64,000 nucleotides of DNA from Artemia franciscana (lineage: Eukaryota; Arthropoda; Branchiopoda; Anostraca; Artemiidae). Made by a program: the position numbers and the translations under genes. The notes under the pieces were generated by a model. That model saw only the letters and a list, made by a program, of their open reading frames with translations, was not told the origin of the DNA and ran no database searches. Where the stretch lies: contig NW_027062698.1 in assembly GCF_032884065.1 (NCBI RefSeq), positions 124,001 through 188,000 on the forward strand, in the 5' to 3' direction. Below are positions 1 to 42,627 of this stretch, piece after piece; the stretch's first letter is position 1, and the number at the start of each line of letters is the position of its first letter.

Positions 1-1729
1 TGTATTCTCTGTAATATTTTGTCACACACTTTTGTTTTTATATCATCGGACAAATTTCATTATTTTGTCTGTTGTGGCGACATTTTTCATTCCATTCTTT
101 GTAATCTTGAAAAGTGTAATTATTTTCATATATTATAATAATTATTTATCTATCGAGTTGAAGTCCCTTTCTTACAAGATTGGTATACCATCTTCTATAA
201 TTTTTATAAGTTCACATGCAGCAAGTGAACTGAATCAAAACAACAAAACAATTTGTTTCTGCAATTCTTGGTATTTGCAAGAGATGTTGTAGTAAAATAA
301 CGTCAGCTAATGCAATGAATTGTATGCAGGATCTTAGACGCATGAAAATGGCTTAAGGTGTCATTTATCCGCTTTTTCTAATCTATCAATTTACATCGTT
401 TCTCGACTACAATAGTCCTTGGGTCGGAAAAGCTATTTAGTCAACCTTTTCTCATAAACATAAACAATAGGCAAGGCAGAACCAGAAAGCCTTCAATCAA
501 GTGGCAGGGGCTCTTCCACTGTGCTGGGTATCTGCTTTTTCTGATCTGCAAAACAAAGGACTATTTTATAGGCAACAATTTGACATCTTCTCCAAAGCCA
601 GAACCGTATCATTGTGCAGCAAGTCTGGAATGGTGAGTAGTTAGTGTCTTACAGGGAAAGGGTTGAGGTGTAGCCTATAGTGTTGTCTAAGTAAAGAGCC
701 ATGAGCCTTCCATGTATTGCTCTAGCGATTTTTTGAGAAAACAAGACAAATGAAATCAGTTTTTCCCCAGACTATCAAATAGTATAAATATAAAAAGTAA
801 ACCGAAACAGTCTTTAGCTTCGAAAATAAACTTTTTAAGTGTATCGTAATGTTGAATTACCAGTGTCTAATGTAAACAAAAACTGTATCTCTTTTTCATT
901 TTTAGGAAATGATTCTTGAAAGGCCGATCTGAAGATCTCATGTGACGATTTGTTTTTATATTGAATTTTTGATTTTGATCGATTTTTTTCTTGAAAATCT
1001 GCAAATATTAGAAGCTCAGAACTAAACATAAAAAGTGCAGCTACCATTTGAAAAATAAATCTGGGGGAAGAGGGGATATATGGACTTTTGACATTCAGAA
1101 GTGGCTGTTACATCACAACAAAACTAAACGGGAGGTTAATCACTGTTTTCACAGTGGTAAGTCAGAACTAATGCTCTAGTTGTGCCTTTTAGGGATCAGA
1201 ACTGATTCAATCTCTGTCCAAAGACAAAAAAGGGGAACGGCTGTATGAATTTTTTTCACTTCAGATATCTCAGAGAAGAGGTTGTTGGATGTAAAATAAA
1301 CTTGGTGGAAAGTAAAAGTAAGCGTCTTAGTTACACTTTTTGTGTTTCCATGCGAAGTATGACTTTTGGGGGTGATGGAGAGAGAAGAGTTCAGCCCCTG
1401 AAGTGTTTAATTCAGCATATCTACCAAAAAGGGTCATCACGCACCAGGTGATGTTGGTGGGAAGGCTGAAATTCTTGTTATTAGGACACCTACCAGAAAT
1501 GTTATGGAGTATCACTAAAACTTGCTGGGATAAGACCTCATGTGTTAGTCATCCTTTTTTAGGTGGGGGATTAAAACCCTGTTCAATTGTCGTAAGCAGT
1601 TTCTGGGGAGTGGGTTCCCCTCCTCCCCCTTCCCTATACATTCTTATGGTGACATCATTTACCAGAACGGGCTGTCTCTAAGAGAAAAAGAGAAGTCCCC
1701 AAATTCATGTCATCAAAACGATAGCTAGA
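1..1729. other. AT-rich non-coding stretch, no gene recognised
   Basis: I see no coding exon that continues the downstream SLC19-type gene and no recognisable transposon protein here. Short open frames (for example 32-292 +) lack codon structure or recognisable motifs. The last ~250 bases (about 1480-1700) contain C-rich runs and phrases such as 'taccagaacg' that recur near 4670, so this may be old repeat flanking the LINE at 1.7-4.4 kb. Confidence 0.4.
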
Positions 1730-1753
1730 AGGGTTGTCGAAAATCAGCCAAAC

Positions 1754-2008
1754 TTATTCAAAAGCAACAACTGATTGTTGGTTGTTCAATTCCTTGACTA
1801 CTTGGTTTGAGAAGGCCCACCTTCCAACTTCTTTATTGAAAGTGTTTTGTTTTAGCTTAAAGTTGTGTCCTCGCAGATTGTTTGTGTCGAAGAAGAGTAT
1901 TTCCTCTGGTCCAATGTTATTGTAGTACTTGTGATATAGCTTAAAATTTTCAATAAAATCACCTCGGGAGAGTCTATGGGAAATGTGAGGAAGTGACAGC
2001 TTTTCCAA
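1754..2008 (-). pseudogene. LINE ORF2 C-terminal domain fragment
   Basis: An 84-codon frame matches the region after the RT domain in CR1/L2-type ORF2 proteins. It has a 'HRLSRGDFIENFKLYHKYY' block, then LRGHNFKLK, then FSNQVVKELN, which corresponds to the usual 'FFSNRVVxxWNxLP' end. It lies directly downstream (minus strand) of the RT fragment at 2636-2229 and belongs to the same decayed element. Confidence 0.7.
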
Positions 2009-2228
2009 TCGGTCACAGTAGGGGAGGCCTCTTAGTTTTGGTACAGGTTTGTTCCTCCTCGATGAATCTTATCAAGTGAATCAATTTCTTTTTGAAAGTG
2101 AAGTCTTATTGTCGTATGACCATATTCAATGATAGGCCAATCAAGAGACTTGAATAAAGTTGAAAAAAGCTGAGGATCGTTTAAGGTGAAGTTTCTACAA
2201 ATAAATCCAACTATTTTCGAAGCTTTGC

Positions 2229-2636
2229 TTACGATGGATTCGTTGTAGTTTGGTGAATTTTATCTCGCTCTATTATTACTCCGAAGTCCTGCCCAAAAGA
2301 AGTGTTTGTTATTAGACTGGTGTTAAAGCTATAGGTTGACTTGAAATTCTGTGGTCCAAGGCAGGGGTGGGAACTTTTGTTTGGGATTTCCTCCGTTTCC
2401 TGCGTCCTCATCCAATCGACTATCTTGTTCAAGTCGGTCTGCAGTTCTTGAATATCATTTGGGCATTTGATTTGTCTAAAAAGCTTTGTATCACCAGCAT
2501 ATGGTGTGATATCTGAGTTAATATTGTCAGGCATGTCGTTTGCAAAAAGATTGAAAAGCAGGTGTCCGCTGACACCTTGCGGAATACCGCTAGACACTTT
2601 TGTCACAGCTGTGCTAATGTGGCAATCTGCTTTCAC
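2229..2636 (-). pseudogene. LINE reverse transcriptase fragment
   Basis: A 135-codon open frame carries the RT palm region. SSGIPQG is at about residue 16 and is followed by LLFNLFANDMPD, the usual 'LLFxLFxNDLPD' block. The catalytic box reads YAGD instead of YADD near residue 47, so one catalytic aspartate is replaced by glycine. LQTDLNKIVDW follows, typical of CR1/Jockey-type elements. The frame is part of the LINE spanning 1.7-4.4 kb and continues, after breaks, into the C-terminal domain at 2008-1754. It cannot be active, because the catalytic motif is changed and the upstream RT motifs are missing. Confidence 0.8.
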
Positions 2637-3725
2637 CCTGTGAGTTCTGCCTTCCAGAAAATTTGTGATTCAGTCAAGTGCTTTGCCCGCAATCCAGAAG
2701 TTTCTTAGAATGCGAAGAACGTCATCTGAACCTTCAGATTTATTTGTGTTTAGCTTTTTAAATTTTTGATAGATGGACTCTTTATCGAAATCTATCACTG
2801 AGAAGCAAATATTTTCGTCTTCTATTCGTCCACCTTTACTTCTATAATCTGACTATGGTGTAAAAGCTGATGCGAAGTGATAACTAAATAGATTGGCTTT
2901 TCCAGTGGGGTCCTCCTATGTTTTTCCAACTGCAAAATAGTATGTTAGTTTTCTTACTTTATTTCTTAAGCGGCAGAATAGTTTATAATCTTTGTCAGCA
3001 TGAGTTGCTATGAACTTTCTCCAACCTGCTGCTTTCTTTTGATTAGCTCCACAGTTTTTCGGTTCAATGAGGGTCTTCTGTGCTTTATTTTAGCTGGCAC
3101 AAAGTTTTTTTTTTTTAACATTTTCTGTATTTTATCATAAAATAACTCATACATCTCCTCTGCCGTCTCAAGACTTAAAATTATTTAGGCCAATCTACTT
3201 CACTCAGAGCCTCACGCATTGATTTGTAGTCTGCTTTATAATGGTTAAATTTATTTTCATTGTTTCAGATTTCAATTCAACAGTGATAGTAGCATGGTCC
3301 CACTTGCCTAGAGGTGCCTCATTTCTAACTATTTCAATTTCTGAGCGATTGTTGCACAGTGTTGCTGGTTTATCTTTTCCCCGAATTTAAGCTGGCTGCT
3401 TTACAAGCTGGTCTAGATAGTTGTCACTTATTACTTTTAGAATTCTCTTTTAGGTTGGTGACCCAAGTGATTCTTGGGTAGTTGAAATCACCCCGTATAA
3501 TGCTAGTAGTATTTGGTCTGCAATGCTCATAAATTTGGGAGAGAATGTTATCAGTTTCAAGGGTGCTTGAAGGGCTTCTGTACATAGGTTCTAATGTTTA
3601 TCGTTTTTAGATTTATCTGGGTTAGCTCTAACCATATAATATTTAATCCATTTCTTTTTACATCAACAATAGCTATGTTACAATTTTCATGAGTGTAGCA
3701 TAATAATCCACTGCCATTTTTATCT

Positions 3726-4438
3726 TCAAGATTTATAGAGTGATTTGTGTGGGCTGGAATAGAAAATTTTGGGAAGTGTGGTTGGGTGACGCCTATTTTT
3801 GGGTTTAAGTTCTAGAATTTTATGCTTCAGCTCCTCAAGTTTATTTGAAAGGGAGTCTGCATTTAGATATAATATTTTGATGCCCTTTTTCTCTCTGGAT
3901 TGCTCTAGCCCTTTTCTTTCTTGAGCTCTACCTGTTGTTTTATAGTCCTTTCGTGGTTTTGTTGAAAGTAAAGTTGGTTCTAACCATTTCCTTTCCACAG
4001 ACAAATTTCTGCTAGGGCTCCTCTCTGCATGGAAGTTAGGTCCGGATTAATGTAAAAACTTGGCTCGGGTGTACTCATCGCTAACTGCTCGGAGGTACAG
4101 TACCGATTTAAGAATGATTTGACGCTTCCTTTTAATTTCAGATGACTCTTTGCTTAATTTCACAAGTAGTTTGCGAGGTGACGACTCATCTTTTGGTCTA
4201 CCAACTCGGACGAGTTGAATAATACCTTTCAATAATATCAATAATACCCTTCAATAATACCATTCATCCATTCAATAATACCTTTCAATAATACCATTGT
4301 TAGGATGGCTCCGAGGCTATTTTCTTCTGTTAAGTTGATTGCTTGTGCAGAATTCAAAATTGCTGATGACTCTGGTATACCAACAATTGCAAAGTTCGTT
4401 TTCTTCTCCTCTCTTAATGTTTTTTTCTGCATCAGCAC
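3726..4438 (-). pseudogene. LINE ORF1 remnant and endonuclease start
   Basis: Three successive short frames lie at 4438-4238, 4241-4047 and 4004-3726. The first two look like pieces of an ORF1 protein; RPKDESSPRKLLVKL resembles the RRM-type 'R.G....RPRLLKV' block. The third runs through a basic linker into GIKILYLNADSLSNKLEEL, the typical opening of an APE endonuclease domain. A small tandem repeat built on 'CAATAATACC' at about 4220-4305 disrupts the ORF1 region. Confidence 0.6.
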
Positions 4439-4440
4439 AT

Positions 4441-6046
4441 AATAAGAACTAGTCTTCTAGTGTTGGTTTGGGGTTCTTGACCCACCAGGCCACCCTGAGA
4501 GATGGGGGCTTCTATTGTCTCTTATCACCATATATTTACTAGAAAAGGTTTTTGGGTCTCAACCAAGCTTGGTGACAGGCAAAACTAGGCTAGTTTCCCT
4601 TGTCTCGCCTATTGTTGGGCCCAAATATGACCTTTGTTGGGAAGGGATTTCCTCTGTTCTTGTCAACGAAACATATACCAGAACGAATTTTCAGAGTTAA
4701 ATGAAACTTATGAGAAGTAAGAGCCAATGTACTAATTGTGTTTCTTTTGATTCTACCTCTGCTAAAAAAAAATTAGGAAGGGACGGCTGATTGCTTTTGA
4801 TTAGGGCATCCAACAGAACTGGCTGTAAGGTTTCAACAAAATTTGGTCGAAAACCAGAGCTGGTTTCCAAATTTTACCTTTTTTAAGTCTAAACAGGGTC
4901 CCAAATCTTTAGGAGTCCCTAAATTTTTGTCATTAGGACATTTATCCGTCTGTTCAGCCTCATCCAAAATAGAAAACATTTGATAGAAAGTCCTTGTTTT
5001 CCTTTTCTTAGAGTCTGAAGACCATCTGACTTCAGCGCAAGGAGGGGTAAGAGAGATGAGGTGTTTCTTCATTCCGCTCATTAAGATATCGAATAAAGGG
5101 ATTGTTGGATCTCAACCTTGCTTGGTCTTAAGTAATAGTTAATGTCTTAGTTCAGAATTGAGTTTAAAAACCAAGGATCACTTTGAACTTTGTAATGGAG
5201 GAATAGGGGAGATTGCTAAAAAAATTTTGTGACTGCACTTGCCAGAAGGGAATGTTGTATCCAAGAATGGGAAGTAAGAGCTTTGCTAGTAGCCATGACA
5301 TCTCGTGGTCTGCACCTGATCCAATATCGGCTGAAGATACGAAGGTAGGACAAGGATCTATATCAGATTATATTGTAATCAGCATAATTACTATGGACAG
5401 AAACTTATTCAACAAAATGCAGCCAAATGACACAGTTATGGTTTTGGGTGTCCATACTTGATCGAACCTCAGTAAGGGAAGGGCTACATTTCTGTCATGC
5501 GCATTCATAAGAATGGCTTATTGGATATTAAGTCAGTTTGGCAGGGATTAGCAGGTAGGTTTATTGGCCTTTAGAGGGTTTTGAGAGTAACGTTTGACCA
5601 CAGGCCAATCCAATGATCGTATGGTATAGGCAACAGTTTATGCAGCTCTTCACGGTGCCTTAGCACCAAAGGTTTAGTTTCTATTGATTTTTTTTTATTT
5701 CTGTAACCTTTGAATGGGACTCAACAATTTACTTTATTTTGTGGAATGCTCAACTACCTTACTATAGAAAGATTTATAGGGATTATTAGCTGATATTTGA
5801 AGCTTACTCTATAGGATACTGATCATATGCAAAAAAAATCTGTTTCGGTTGCTTAGATCTTAGCATAACAAAGACAAATGGAATGCCCTGTGTATATAAG
5901 TATAGCTTTTAATGTCGTTAATTTTGTTTTCTCCGATTGGATTTGACCTTTTTCAGTGTTATGTTTGAATGTTATTCTAAAAGAAAATTTGCTTGTTGGT
6001 AAATGCACTGTCATTTTGGTATTTTGCCCTCATCATTTCATTTCAG
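4441..6046. other. Non-coding stretch upstream of the first recognised SLC19 exon
   Basis: I searched this stretch for an exon encoding SLC19 membrane segments 1-3 and found none with a plausible frame and splice sites. Several C/T-rich phrases resemble those at 1.5-1.7 kb. It ends in the polypyrimidine tract and AG acceptor of the exon at 6047. Confidence 0.4.
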
Positions 6047-35997
<29,951 letters not shown>

Positions 35998-36357
35998 CAG
36001 ATGGATTTGTTTATAGATTATTGAGTAGTTTCCTAATTGTATGTGATACAAATGTAGCCTTTTGCAAGCTAAAATAGAGCAATGCCTCGTTTTGATCGAC
36101 ATAATTCAACCTGTCATCAGCAGGGCCGGCTTTGACTAGACAGTCTATCATAGCCGTCGGAATATTCGAAGGCTGTCCAGTTATAGTGACCGTCCAATCA
36201 TAGCCATCGGTTCAAGAAGGATCTGCCTATAAAAAATGCTGCTGGCAGGGTAAATGATGTCAATCAAGACGAGGCTTATCTCTGTTTTAGTTTGTTTTTT
36301 TGTTTTTTGTTTTTCTCAGTGTCAAAGTAATTCGTAGTGTCTTGAACTTTTTACGTT

Positions 36358-36367
36358 AATAAATAAA
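36358..36367 (+). promoter_or_regulatory. Polyadenylation signal of the SLC19-like gene
   Basis: Overlapping AATAAATAAA lies about 360 bases after the stop codon and is the first good AATAAA downstream of it. This gives a 3' UTR of about 380-400 bases. Confidence 0.55.
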
Positions 36368-37369
36368 CTCCCTAATAATTATCATTGCCCTGATTCTTAA
36401 AAAAAAGAAATATTGGCCTCTTAAAAGTAATTTGTCAAACACCAGAAAAAACGTGATCATGTTCAAAACATAGGTAAACATTTAAGGCACTATTAAACTT
36501 GTAAGAATGTAAGAAAGACTCATAGGTAAACACACTTAATGTATTTCTGGCAGTATGATTGGTACATTCTATCGAGGTCAGTAAAATGTATCCTTTGACA
36601 CTTTTCTCTGTTCCTTTTTTGTTGTCTATTTAGGTAATTTGGTAAATGAATGGCTCAGTTATTGTCTCGGGTGATATTTTTTTTTCTTTATAGCGAGTGA
36701 TTTATATTTAGAGTGGTTATAAAAAACTTAGATCTTTAATTAATGCTACGTTAAAGAAGAGATTTAAGAAAGGATCATTTTTTTTTTTATTGCGAGCGTT
36801 TTAGCATAGGAAGTGTAGAAATCTCTAGTCGTAAAAGGTCCATTTCTTGTTTGAAGCATGGAATATTAATGTGTCTTGCGCCATCTCGAACATTTCTGAA
36901 TTTTGGACGAGGTCGCCGGGGTGAATGTATGTAGCAGTAGGAATAGTAATCTATTATCCCAAAAAAACAGAGACTAAATCAGTCGGTAGCATACCAAAAT
37001 GGTCTTAAAACGTTAGTTCAAAATAAAATAGCTTAGAATTGGGTAGTTGTTTTTACCTTTTTTTTTTCTGAAAGAACATTCCATGTTGCCCTTTTCAATT
37101 GCTTTTTTTTCTTCCTTTAAACATCAATTTTAAAGCCAAATTGCTTCGTAATATTCAGTACACTACCAAGGGACAATGTTGCCTTTTGCTCCTTAGAGCC
37201 AATTTCTCTGTTGCTACATGCATTTCGTTTCCTGTCTATCTTTGTGTATTTGACATAGCAAAGAACTGGCCTTCTAAAAAGACATAGTTACTGAAACGTC
37301 GATTTAACCCCATCCGCGCCAGCAGTGGCTCTGGAAGATCTTTATCATTTTTTTTGCGGATGAACTATG
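36368..37369. other. Intergenic stretch after the SLC19-like gene
   Basis: AT-rich sequence with no gene recognised. The frame at 37099-37287 has no recognisable motif. Confidence 0.35.
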
Positions 37370-37620
37370 ACAGATTGCCAAAGATTGTCCTTTTTGGCGA
37401 ACCATCTAGGGCCAAACGAAAAACATGTCGTCCCCGAACGGGGTGTGAAGCGGTCTTAAGAAAGGATTTAAAGCAAATTGGGACTTCTTGGGAAGAAGCT
37501 ATTAAAGGGTTTAAAGAGGGAAGCTTTGAATAGATTGGGATGATGGAGCATGTGCGATTGTGTTGCCCTTAAGTGGCTTGGTGCTTGAGTTAGTTATTAG
37601 TAGCAATAGTACTCTTATCC
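37370..37620 (+). mobile_element. RTE-like LINE 3' end fragment
   Basis: 'attgccaaagattgtccttt' begins the last ~60 codons of the RTE-like ORF2 (PKIVLFGEPSRAKRK, then GTSWEEAIK, then EALNRLG after shifts). This is followed by the 3' UTR 'gtggcttggtgcttgagtta' and a short TAG/TAA-type repeat (attagtagcaatagtact). It matches the 3' end at 47190-47280. Confidence 0.65.
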
Positions 37621-40349
37621 GTGGCACAAAATGTATCCCTCGTCGATTTTTAGTGTCTTAAGATTGTTTTTTATTTTCTCTTACTGGTTCTTTGCATGGT
37701 TAAAAAAGATGATTCATATCGATTGACAGCTTGGTTTTTCAGGTGGATTTAAGCTGTTTTATCCTCTTTAGAATGGTTTAACCCCATCAACGGTGCAATA
37801 GTATGTTTAAAATATCTTTCGTTCTTTAATCAGCTGTTTTTCAGTTTGTTTTATATTCATTGCTTTACATAAACATGGCTGTGCTTTTTTTTTTTTTTTT
37901 CATTTTTCTTAAACGATTTTTCCCATCGCACACACTATAACTATCTAGTACTTCTGTGTTTCCCTCGAATATTTAGTGTCTTTTCAAGCTTGTAAAATGT
38001 GCTCCTCTGGTACCTTTATCTTAGCAAACGATTATCGATACAATAGTATTAATTGCTTGTTCAAGGTGGTTCACTAGGCCTTTGCGAAAAACTCTACTCA
38101 AATCTTACATTTAGACCCGACTTTCTTGTTACTTTTCTCTCACTACCCTCACTGTCCCCACTTTTGGCCTTTGTTTTGATTTGCTATTTTAACTTGCCAA
38201 CTATTTAATTTGCCAACAAAGAATCCCTTGACAAACCTGTGACCATTGGCAACATTGGCAATTTAATTTACCAACAAAGAATCCCTTGACAAACCTGTGC
38301 CCATTGGCAACGGAAATTTATTACCTGCTTAAGAGTACAGAACGCTTGTCACTTATCTCTTTTTTAAGTGCTTTAAACTTATGAGGACTCTCTTTGAACT
38401 TAATATCCACTAGTTTTACTTCATTATCACTGCCATGTAGGGACGCTCATCATCGTGAAGTATTTAAGATTGGTTGAAATATTTGTATTTTTGAGAGGTG
38501 TGCATATTTAACTCTTTCAATGACTTAAACAGTAGTAGGCTGCATTTACTATTTATCTGTCGACTAAAGGGTCCATTAACATAAAATAATTTTACCTCCC
38601 CCCCCAAAAAAAAACACACACACACAAAACTACAAAGGGTCTTTCCTGATTCAGAACTCCATATGTAAATGGTAGAATGGAGTCACATTAGTGTTGAAAC
38701 TTGTTTCGAATAATGTTTAGAGCACCTCAACGCTGTTCTCGAAATTTCCAATAATTTTTTCTTTTATATGCTGGCTATTGCTAATTATCAGTAGACAATC
38801 TGGTATTTTTAGGTTCACCGTTAAACTTGGGTGTCAGGGATACCTAAAGCTTGGTATAGTGTTATGTTCTTTCTTCAATTATTTGCTCCAGAAAATATTT
38901 TTGGGAGGGCTAAGTATTTTTGGATTCTGATCTTATGGGAGTAATTTGCACTGAATCTGCAGGTTCGACATTTTTCTGCATACTATATTATGCACTCAAA
39001 CTCACATCTCACTGATTCATCCCGATAGGTACTAATCTGCGGGTTTTGAGTGGACAGGGCATTAAGCAAAGCTTGTTACAAGATATACAGTACGACCTTG
39101 CTCCCTTTAAGCCGCTACCGGGGAGTTAGGAGCAAAGGCCGGCTTATGCTGATACAATTCGTGTACATTTCACAAGAGACCGAATGTCTTTTTTCTTGCT
39201 TGCACAAGTTTTCAAAAGTCTTGTTAATTCTGTGAAGTATTTAAAAATACATAGTTAAACCTTGTTGTTCTTCTCATTCTCCTTTATTCTTCCCGTTCTC
39301 TTTTCTTTTTCATCGTTTTTTTTTTGTTCCTTCCCATGCAATGGCTAATTTTTTAGTATCCCAATGACTATCCAGGCTCTTGATAAAGATTTACTGAAAG
39401 CCAAATTCATTTTGTGACATACATTCAGCAAAAATAGAAATTCACCAAAAACTATAATAGATTTGCAATCCCTGATCATATGATAACAATATCCCTCCGG
39501 CAAGGGATTACCAAAAGTGCAATTAAGATAGTCCAAATCCAATTTTGATTTCACTTAAATATTATTTCGCTAATCTACATAGTTAGCGGAACGCTAGATT
39601 TTTAAAATCAAGATTGTCAGTATTTATTCCAAAGTGTTAATGGAAGTTTAATTTTTCATTTGTGAAGCTTGTGTTATTGTGTTTGTTATGTGTATTTTTT
39701 GCACAATAAACCTATTAAACGAATTTTGTTCTTATAAGTAGCAGTAGGTACGGTATTAAAAATATATTATACAACAATACAGTATTTTAATCCAGTCAAA
39801 AAAAAGGTTATTATATAATAAAGACGAAATAAGACCGAACATAACTTGCAATTATCTCAGACATCCTCAAAGGCCGTGTTCCAATTTGGGACCATCAGCC
39901 TTAAAACTGGGGATCGGAGAATCTGAGCTGGGTAGCACTGGAATAGCGAGGCAGCTTGTGTTCAAGCTTTAAGGAAATATTAACCGCTACTTTAAGAAAA
40001 GTAGGCCATGAAAAGCTGGTTGCTAACAAGCAGCAGTTCAATAGTCTAGATAGAATGATATCGAAAAATAAAATTTGATTTCGTTTGACCAATGATCAAA
40101 CCGTCAGAACAGTAGAATTGTCTCTGAGAGACTAGCCTCAAAACATGGCAAATATAAGCATCATCAAGGGAATACTCATTGAAAAAAGCCAAAGAAATGG
40201 ATTTCTCTCGTAAATACTGCCACAAGTCTTATCAGTGTGGAAAAGGGGACCTGCGAGTGCTGTGTTTGAAAACATGCACGATTAGTCTTTGTGGAGCTGT
40301 ATGGCAAGATCAGCCGCGTAACTCCTACAAATCTTGGGTAACATATCAA
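37621..40349. other. Intergenic stretch, little recognisable
   Basis: No gene recognised. A small duplication at about 38207-38310 repeats 'caacaaagaatcccttgaca' with period ~68. Short poly-C/A runs occur near 38600. Confidence 0.35.
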
Positions 40350-42009
40350 ACAGTTCGTGATAACGGACTGTAGTAAGGAGCGACCCGGCTCAATAGTAAC
40401 CGAAACTCAAAAAATAAATTTGATACCAACAGTTACATCAAAAGAATCGCATTTTGACGCTGATTCTAAATATATAAGTTTCATTAAGTTTTAGTTTTAC
40501 CCATCAAAAGTTACCAGCCTGAGAAAATTTGCCTTATTTTAGAAAATAGGTGGAAACACCCCCTAAAAGTCAAAGAATCTTAACGGGAGTCACACCATTA
40601 GATTCAGCATATCAGAGAACCCTACTGTAGAATTTTCAAGCTCCTCCTATCTACAAAAATGTTGAATTTTGTATTTTTTCCCAGAAGACCTATCATGGAT
40701 GTGTTTTTTCCCAGGGGTGATCGTATCGACCCAGTGGTCCTAGAATATCGTGAGAGGGCTCATTCTAACGAAAATTAAAAGTTCCAGTGCCCTTTTTAAG
40801 CGACCAAAAAACAGGAGGGCACCTAGGCCCCCTCCCATGCTCACTTTTTCTCAAAGTCACTGGAACAAAATCTTGAGATAGCCATTTTGTTCAGCATACT
40901 CGAAAAACCTAATAATTATATCTTTTGGGACGACCTAATCCCCCACAGTCCCCGGGGGAGGGGCTGCAAATCACAAACTTTGACAATTGTTTACGTATAG
41001 TAATGGTTATTGGGACCTGTACATACGTTTTCAGGGGGACTTTTTCACGTCAGGCGAGGGGTTGGGGGTTGGGGATGGAATGGGTTACGTGGGAGGATCT
41101 TTCCATGGAAGAATTTATCATGAGGGAACAAAATTTCCATGAAGGGGCCGCAGGATTCTCTAGCATTATTTAAAAAAAAATGAGAAAATAAATAAAAACA
41201 AAGTTTTTTCAGGTGGAAGTAAGGAGCAGTATTAGAACCTAAAACGAACAGAAATTATTACGTATAGAAGGGGGCTCGCCTCCTCCGTATTTTTAATAAT
41301 TTCAACTATTTGTTCTACGGACTTTGTGATCCAGGGGTCATTCTTAAAGAATTGGGACCGAATCGAATCTTTAATGTAGAGAGCGAGGTATTGACGAGGG
41401 GGAGAACCACCTCACGTATGTAATAAAAATATACAATTATAGAACTTCGTTACGTAAGTTAATTCGTAAGTTACATATATTTATTACTAATAAAAACGTT
41501 CGTAAAAAAATAAAAAGTTCTAGTTGTCTTTTTAAGTAACCAAAAATTGGAGTGCAACTAGGCCTCCTCCCCACCCTTTTTCTATCAAAATCGTCCGATC
41601 AAAACTATGAGAAAGCCATTTAGCCAAAAAAATATAATGCAAATTTTGTTTTAATTATTCATGTGCAGTGAGCCAAAATCAAAACATGCATTAATTAAAA
41701 AGCGTTCAGAGATTAAATAAGAAAAAATAATTTTTTTAACTGCAAGTAAGGAGCGACACCAAAACTTAAAACGAACAGAAATTATTCTGCATATGAAAGG
41801 GGTTGTCCCCTCTTCAACGCCTCGCTCTTTACGGTAAAGTTTTTTATTGTTTTAAAAAGTTGAGTTGTGAGAAAGAGTCAAACTTTAGCGTAAAGAGCGA
41901 GGCGTTGAGTAGGGGACAACCCCTTTCATATGCAGAATAATTTCTGTTCGTTTTAAGTTTTGATGTCGCTCCTTACTTGCAGTTAAAAAACTTGTTTTTT
42001 TATTTAATT
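40350..42009 (-). mobile_element. P-family repeat element, reverse copy ending in hairpin P2
   Basis: On + it starts with the palindromic terminus 'cagttcgtgataacggactg' and 'agtaaggagcgacccggctc', passes through the same interior as 21.4-24.0 kb in reverse, and ends with hairpin P2. It appears nearly full length (about 1.66 kb). The frame 40925-41173 is a shadow. Confidence 0.75.
41714..42009. repeat. Long hairpin P2
   Basis: The arms (about 41714-41850 and 41880-42009) are near-perfect reverse complements, with landmarks 'gtaaggagcgacaccaaaac' and 'aagttttgatgtcgctcctt'. It is the same hairpin as P1 and P3. Confidence 0.85.
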
Positions 42010-42321
42010 AATTATAATAGGACAATCAGCTTCCACAACAAGGTCATCAGCATAACTAAATTGTTAATTCATTCAGGTGCTCAAGCCAGCTAGCACCAAG
42101 ACACTTCCTAGGATCATCAGAACGAACCAAAAAAAGAAGAGCCGATAGTGCATGTGAACGACATTTACCGAAGAAAAGGGGGGTCTATTCTTAGAACCAC
42201 AACAAATAACACAGCTCTGTCGTGTAAACAAAAAAAGCAGTTGCAAGTATGGTGGGGGAACACCACGATTCTTTAGAATAACAAAAGAGGACAGTGCTAC
42301 CCCGCAAAAAAGTGATTTGCC

Positions 42322-42627
42322 TTATTCCAGGGGGGAGGGGAGGTTGCAAGTTTCCGGTTTAAGTTCTTTAACAATGGTGGTTTCAATTATGACTTGCAGT
42401 TTTTTTTTGTTGATAACTCGACACAGCTGAAGTATATTGTTGCATTCCTTGTTGGGTATGGTGGCAAAGGGGTAATCGCTAGAGTCAAAATTTACCACCC
42501 ATTCTTCTTGGGGGAATGGCCAGTCAAAGGGTCTTACTTCAATCTCATATAGCCTTCCCTTTCTTGGAACATCATATGTTTTCTGTATATTTAATATAGT
42601 TTCTATTCCTGCAGATGATTTCTCTAT
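42322..42627 (-). pseudogene. Unassigned coding remnant, ~101 residues
   Basis: A minus-strand frame without a start codon stays open from an in-frame stop at 42630-42628 to a TAA at 42324-42322. It includes GIETILNIQKTYDVPRKGRL, YEIEVRPFDWPFPQEEWVVN and FATIPNKECNNILQLCRVIN. One frame further back, MPLDESFISLSKNLKNIK (about 42690-42632) may join it through a single frameshift. Composition (balanced charges, W/F/P pattern) looks coding, but I do not recognise the family. A Penelope-type RT fragment lies directly upstream on the same strand, so it may belong to that element or to a fused one. Confidence 0.4.

Larger units (their letters stand above)
1730..4440 (-). mobile_element. Degraded CR1-like non-LTR retrotransposon (LINE)
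   Basis: Read on the minus strand, the parts of a LINE occur in the right order. An ORF1-like piece at about 4438-4047 includes RVGRPKDESSPRKLLVKL, like the RNA-binding ORF1 of CR1/L2 elements. The start of an APE-type endonuclease follows at 4004-3726 (GIKILYLNADSLSNKLEEL). A pre-RT phrase LNTNKSEGSDDV lies near 2750. The reverse transcriptase is at 2636-2229 (SSGIPQG, then YAGD where YADD is expected), and the C-terminal domain at 2008-1754 (RLSRGDFIENFKLYH, RGHNFKLK). Frames are interrupted many times. The region between the endonuclease start and the RT is decayed, with RT motifs 1-3 missing, so the copy is dead. Ends are approximate, and I did not find target-site duplications. Confidence 0.75.

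Noticed and set aside
32-292. Hydrophobic frame at the left edge considered as an SLC19 N-terminal exon
   Set aside because: It lacks the family motifs expected before VEFFY and has no suitable donor site in phase.
40925-41173. 82-codon frame and similar frames at 21940, 23137, 23140 and 61185
   Set aside because: They recur in both orientations of the P repeat without conserved reading frame.
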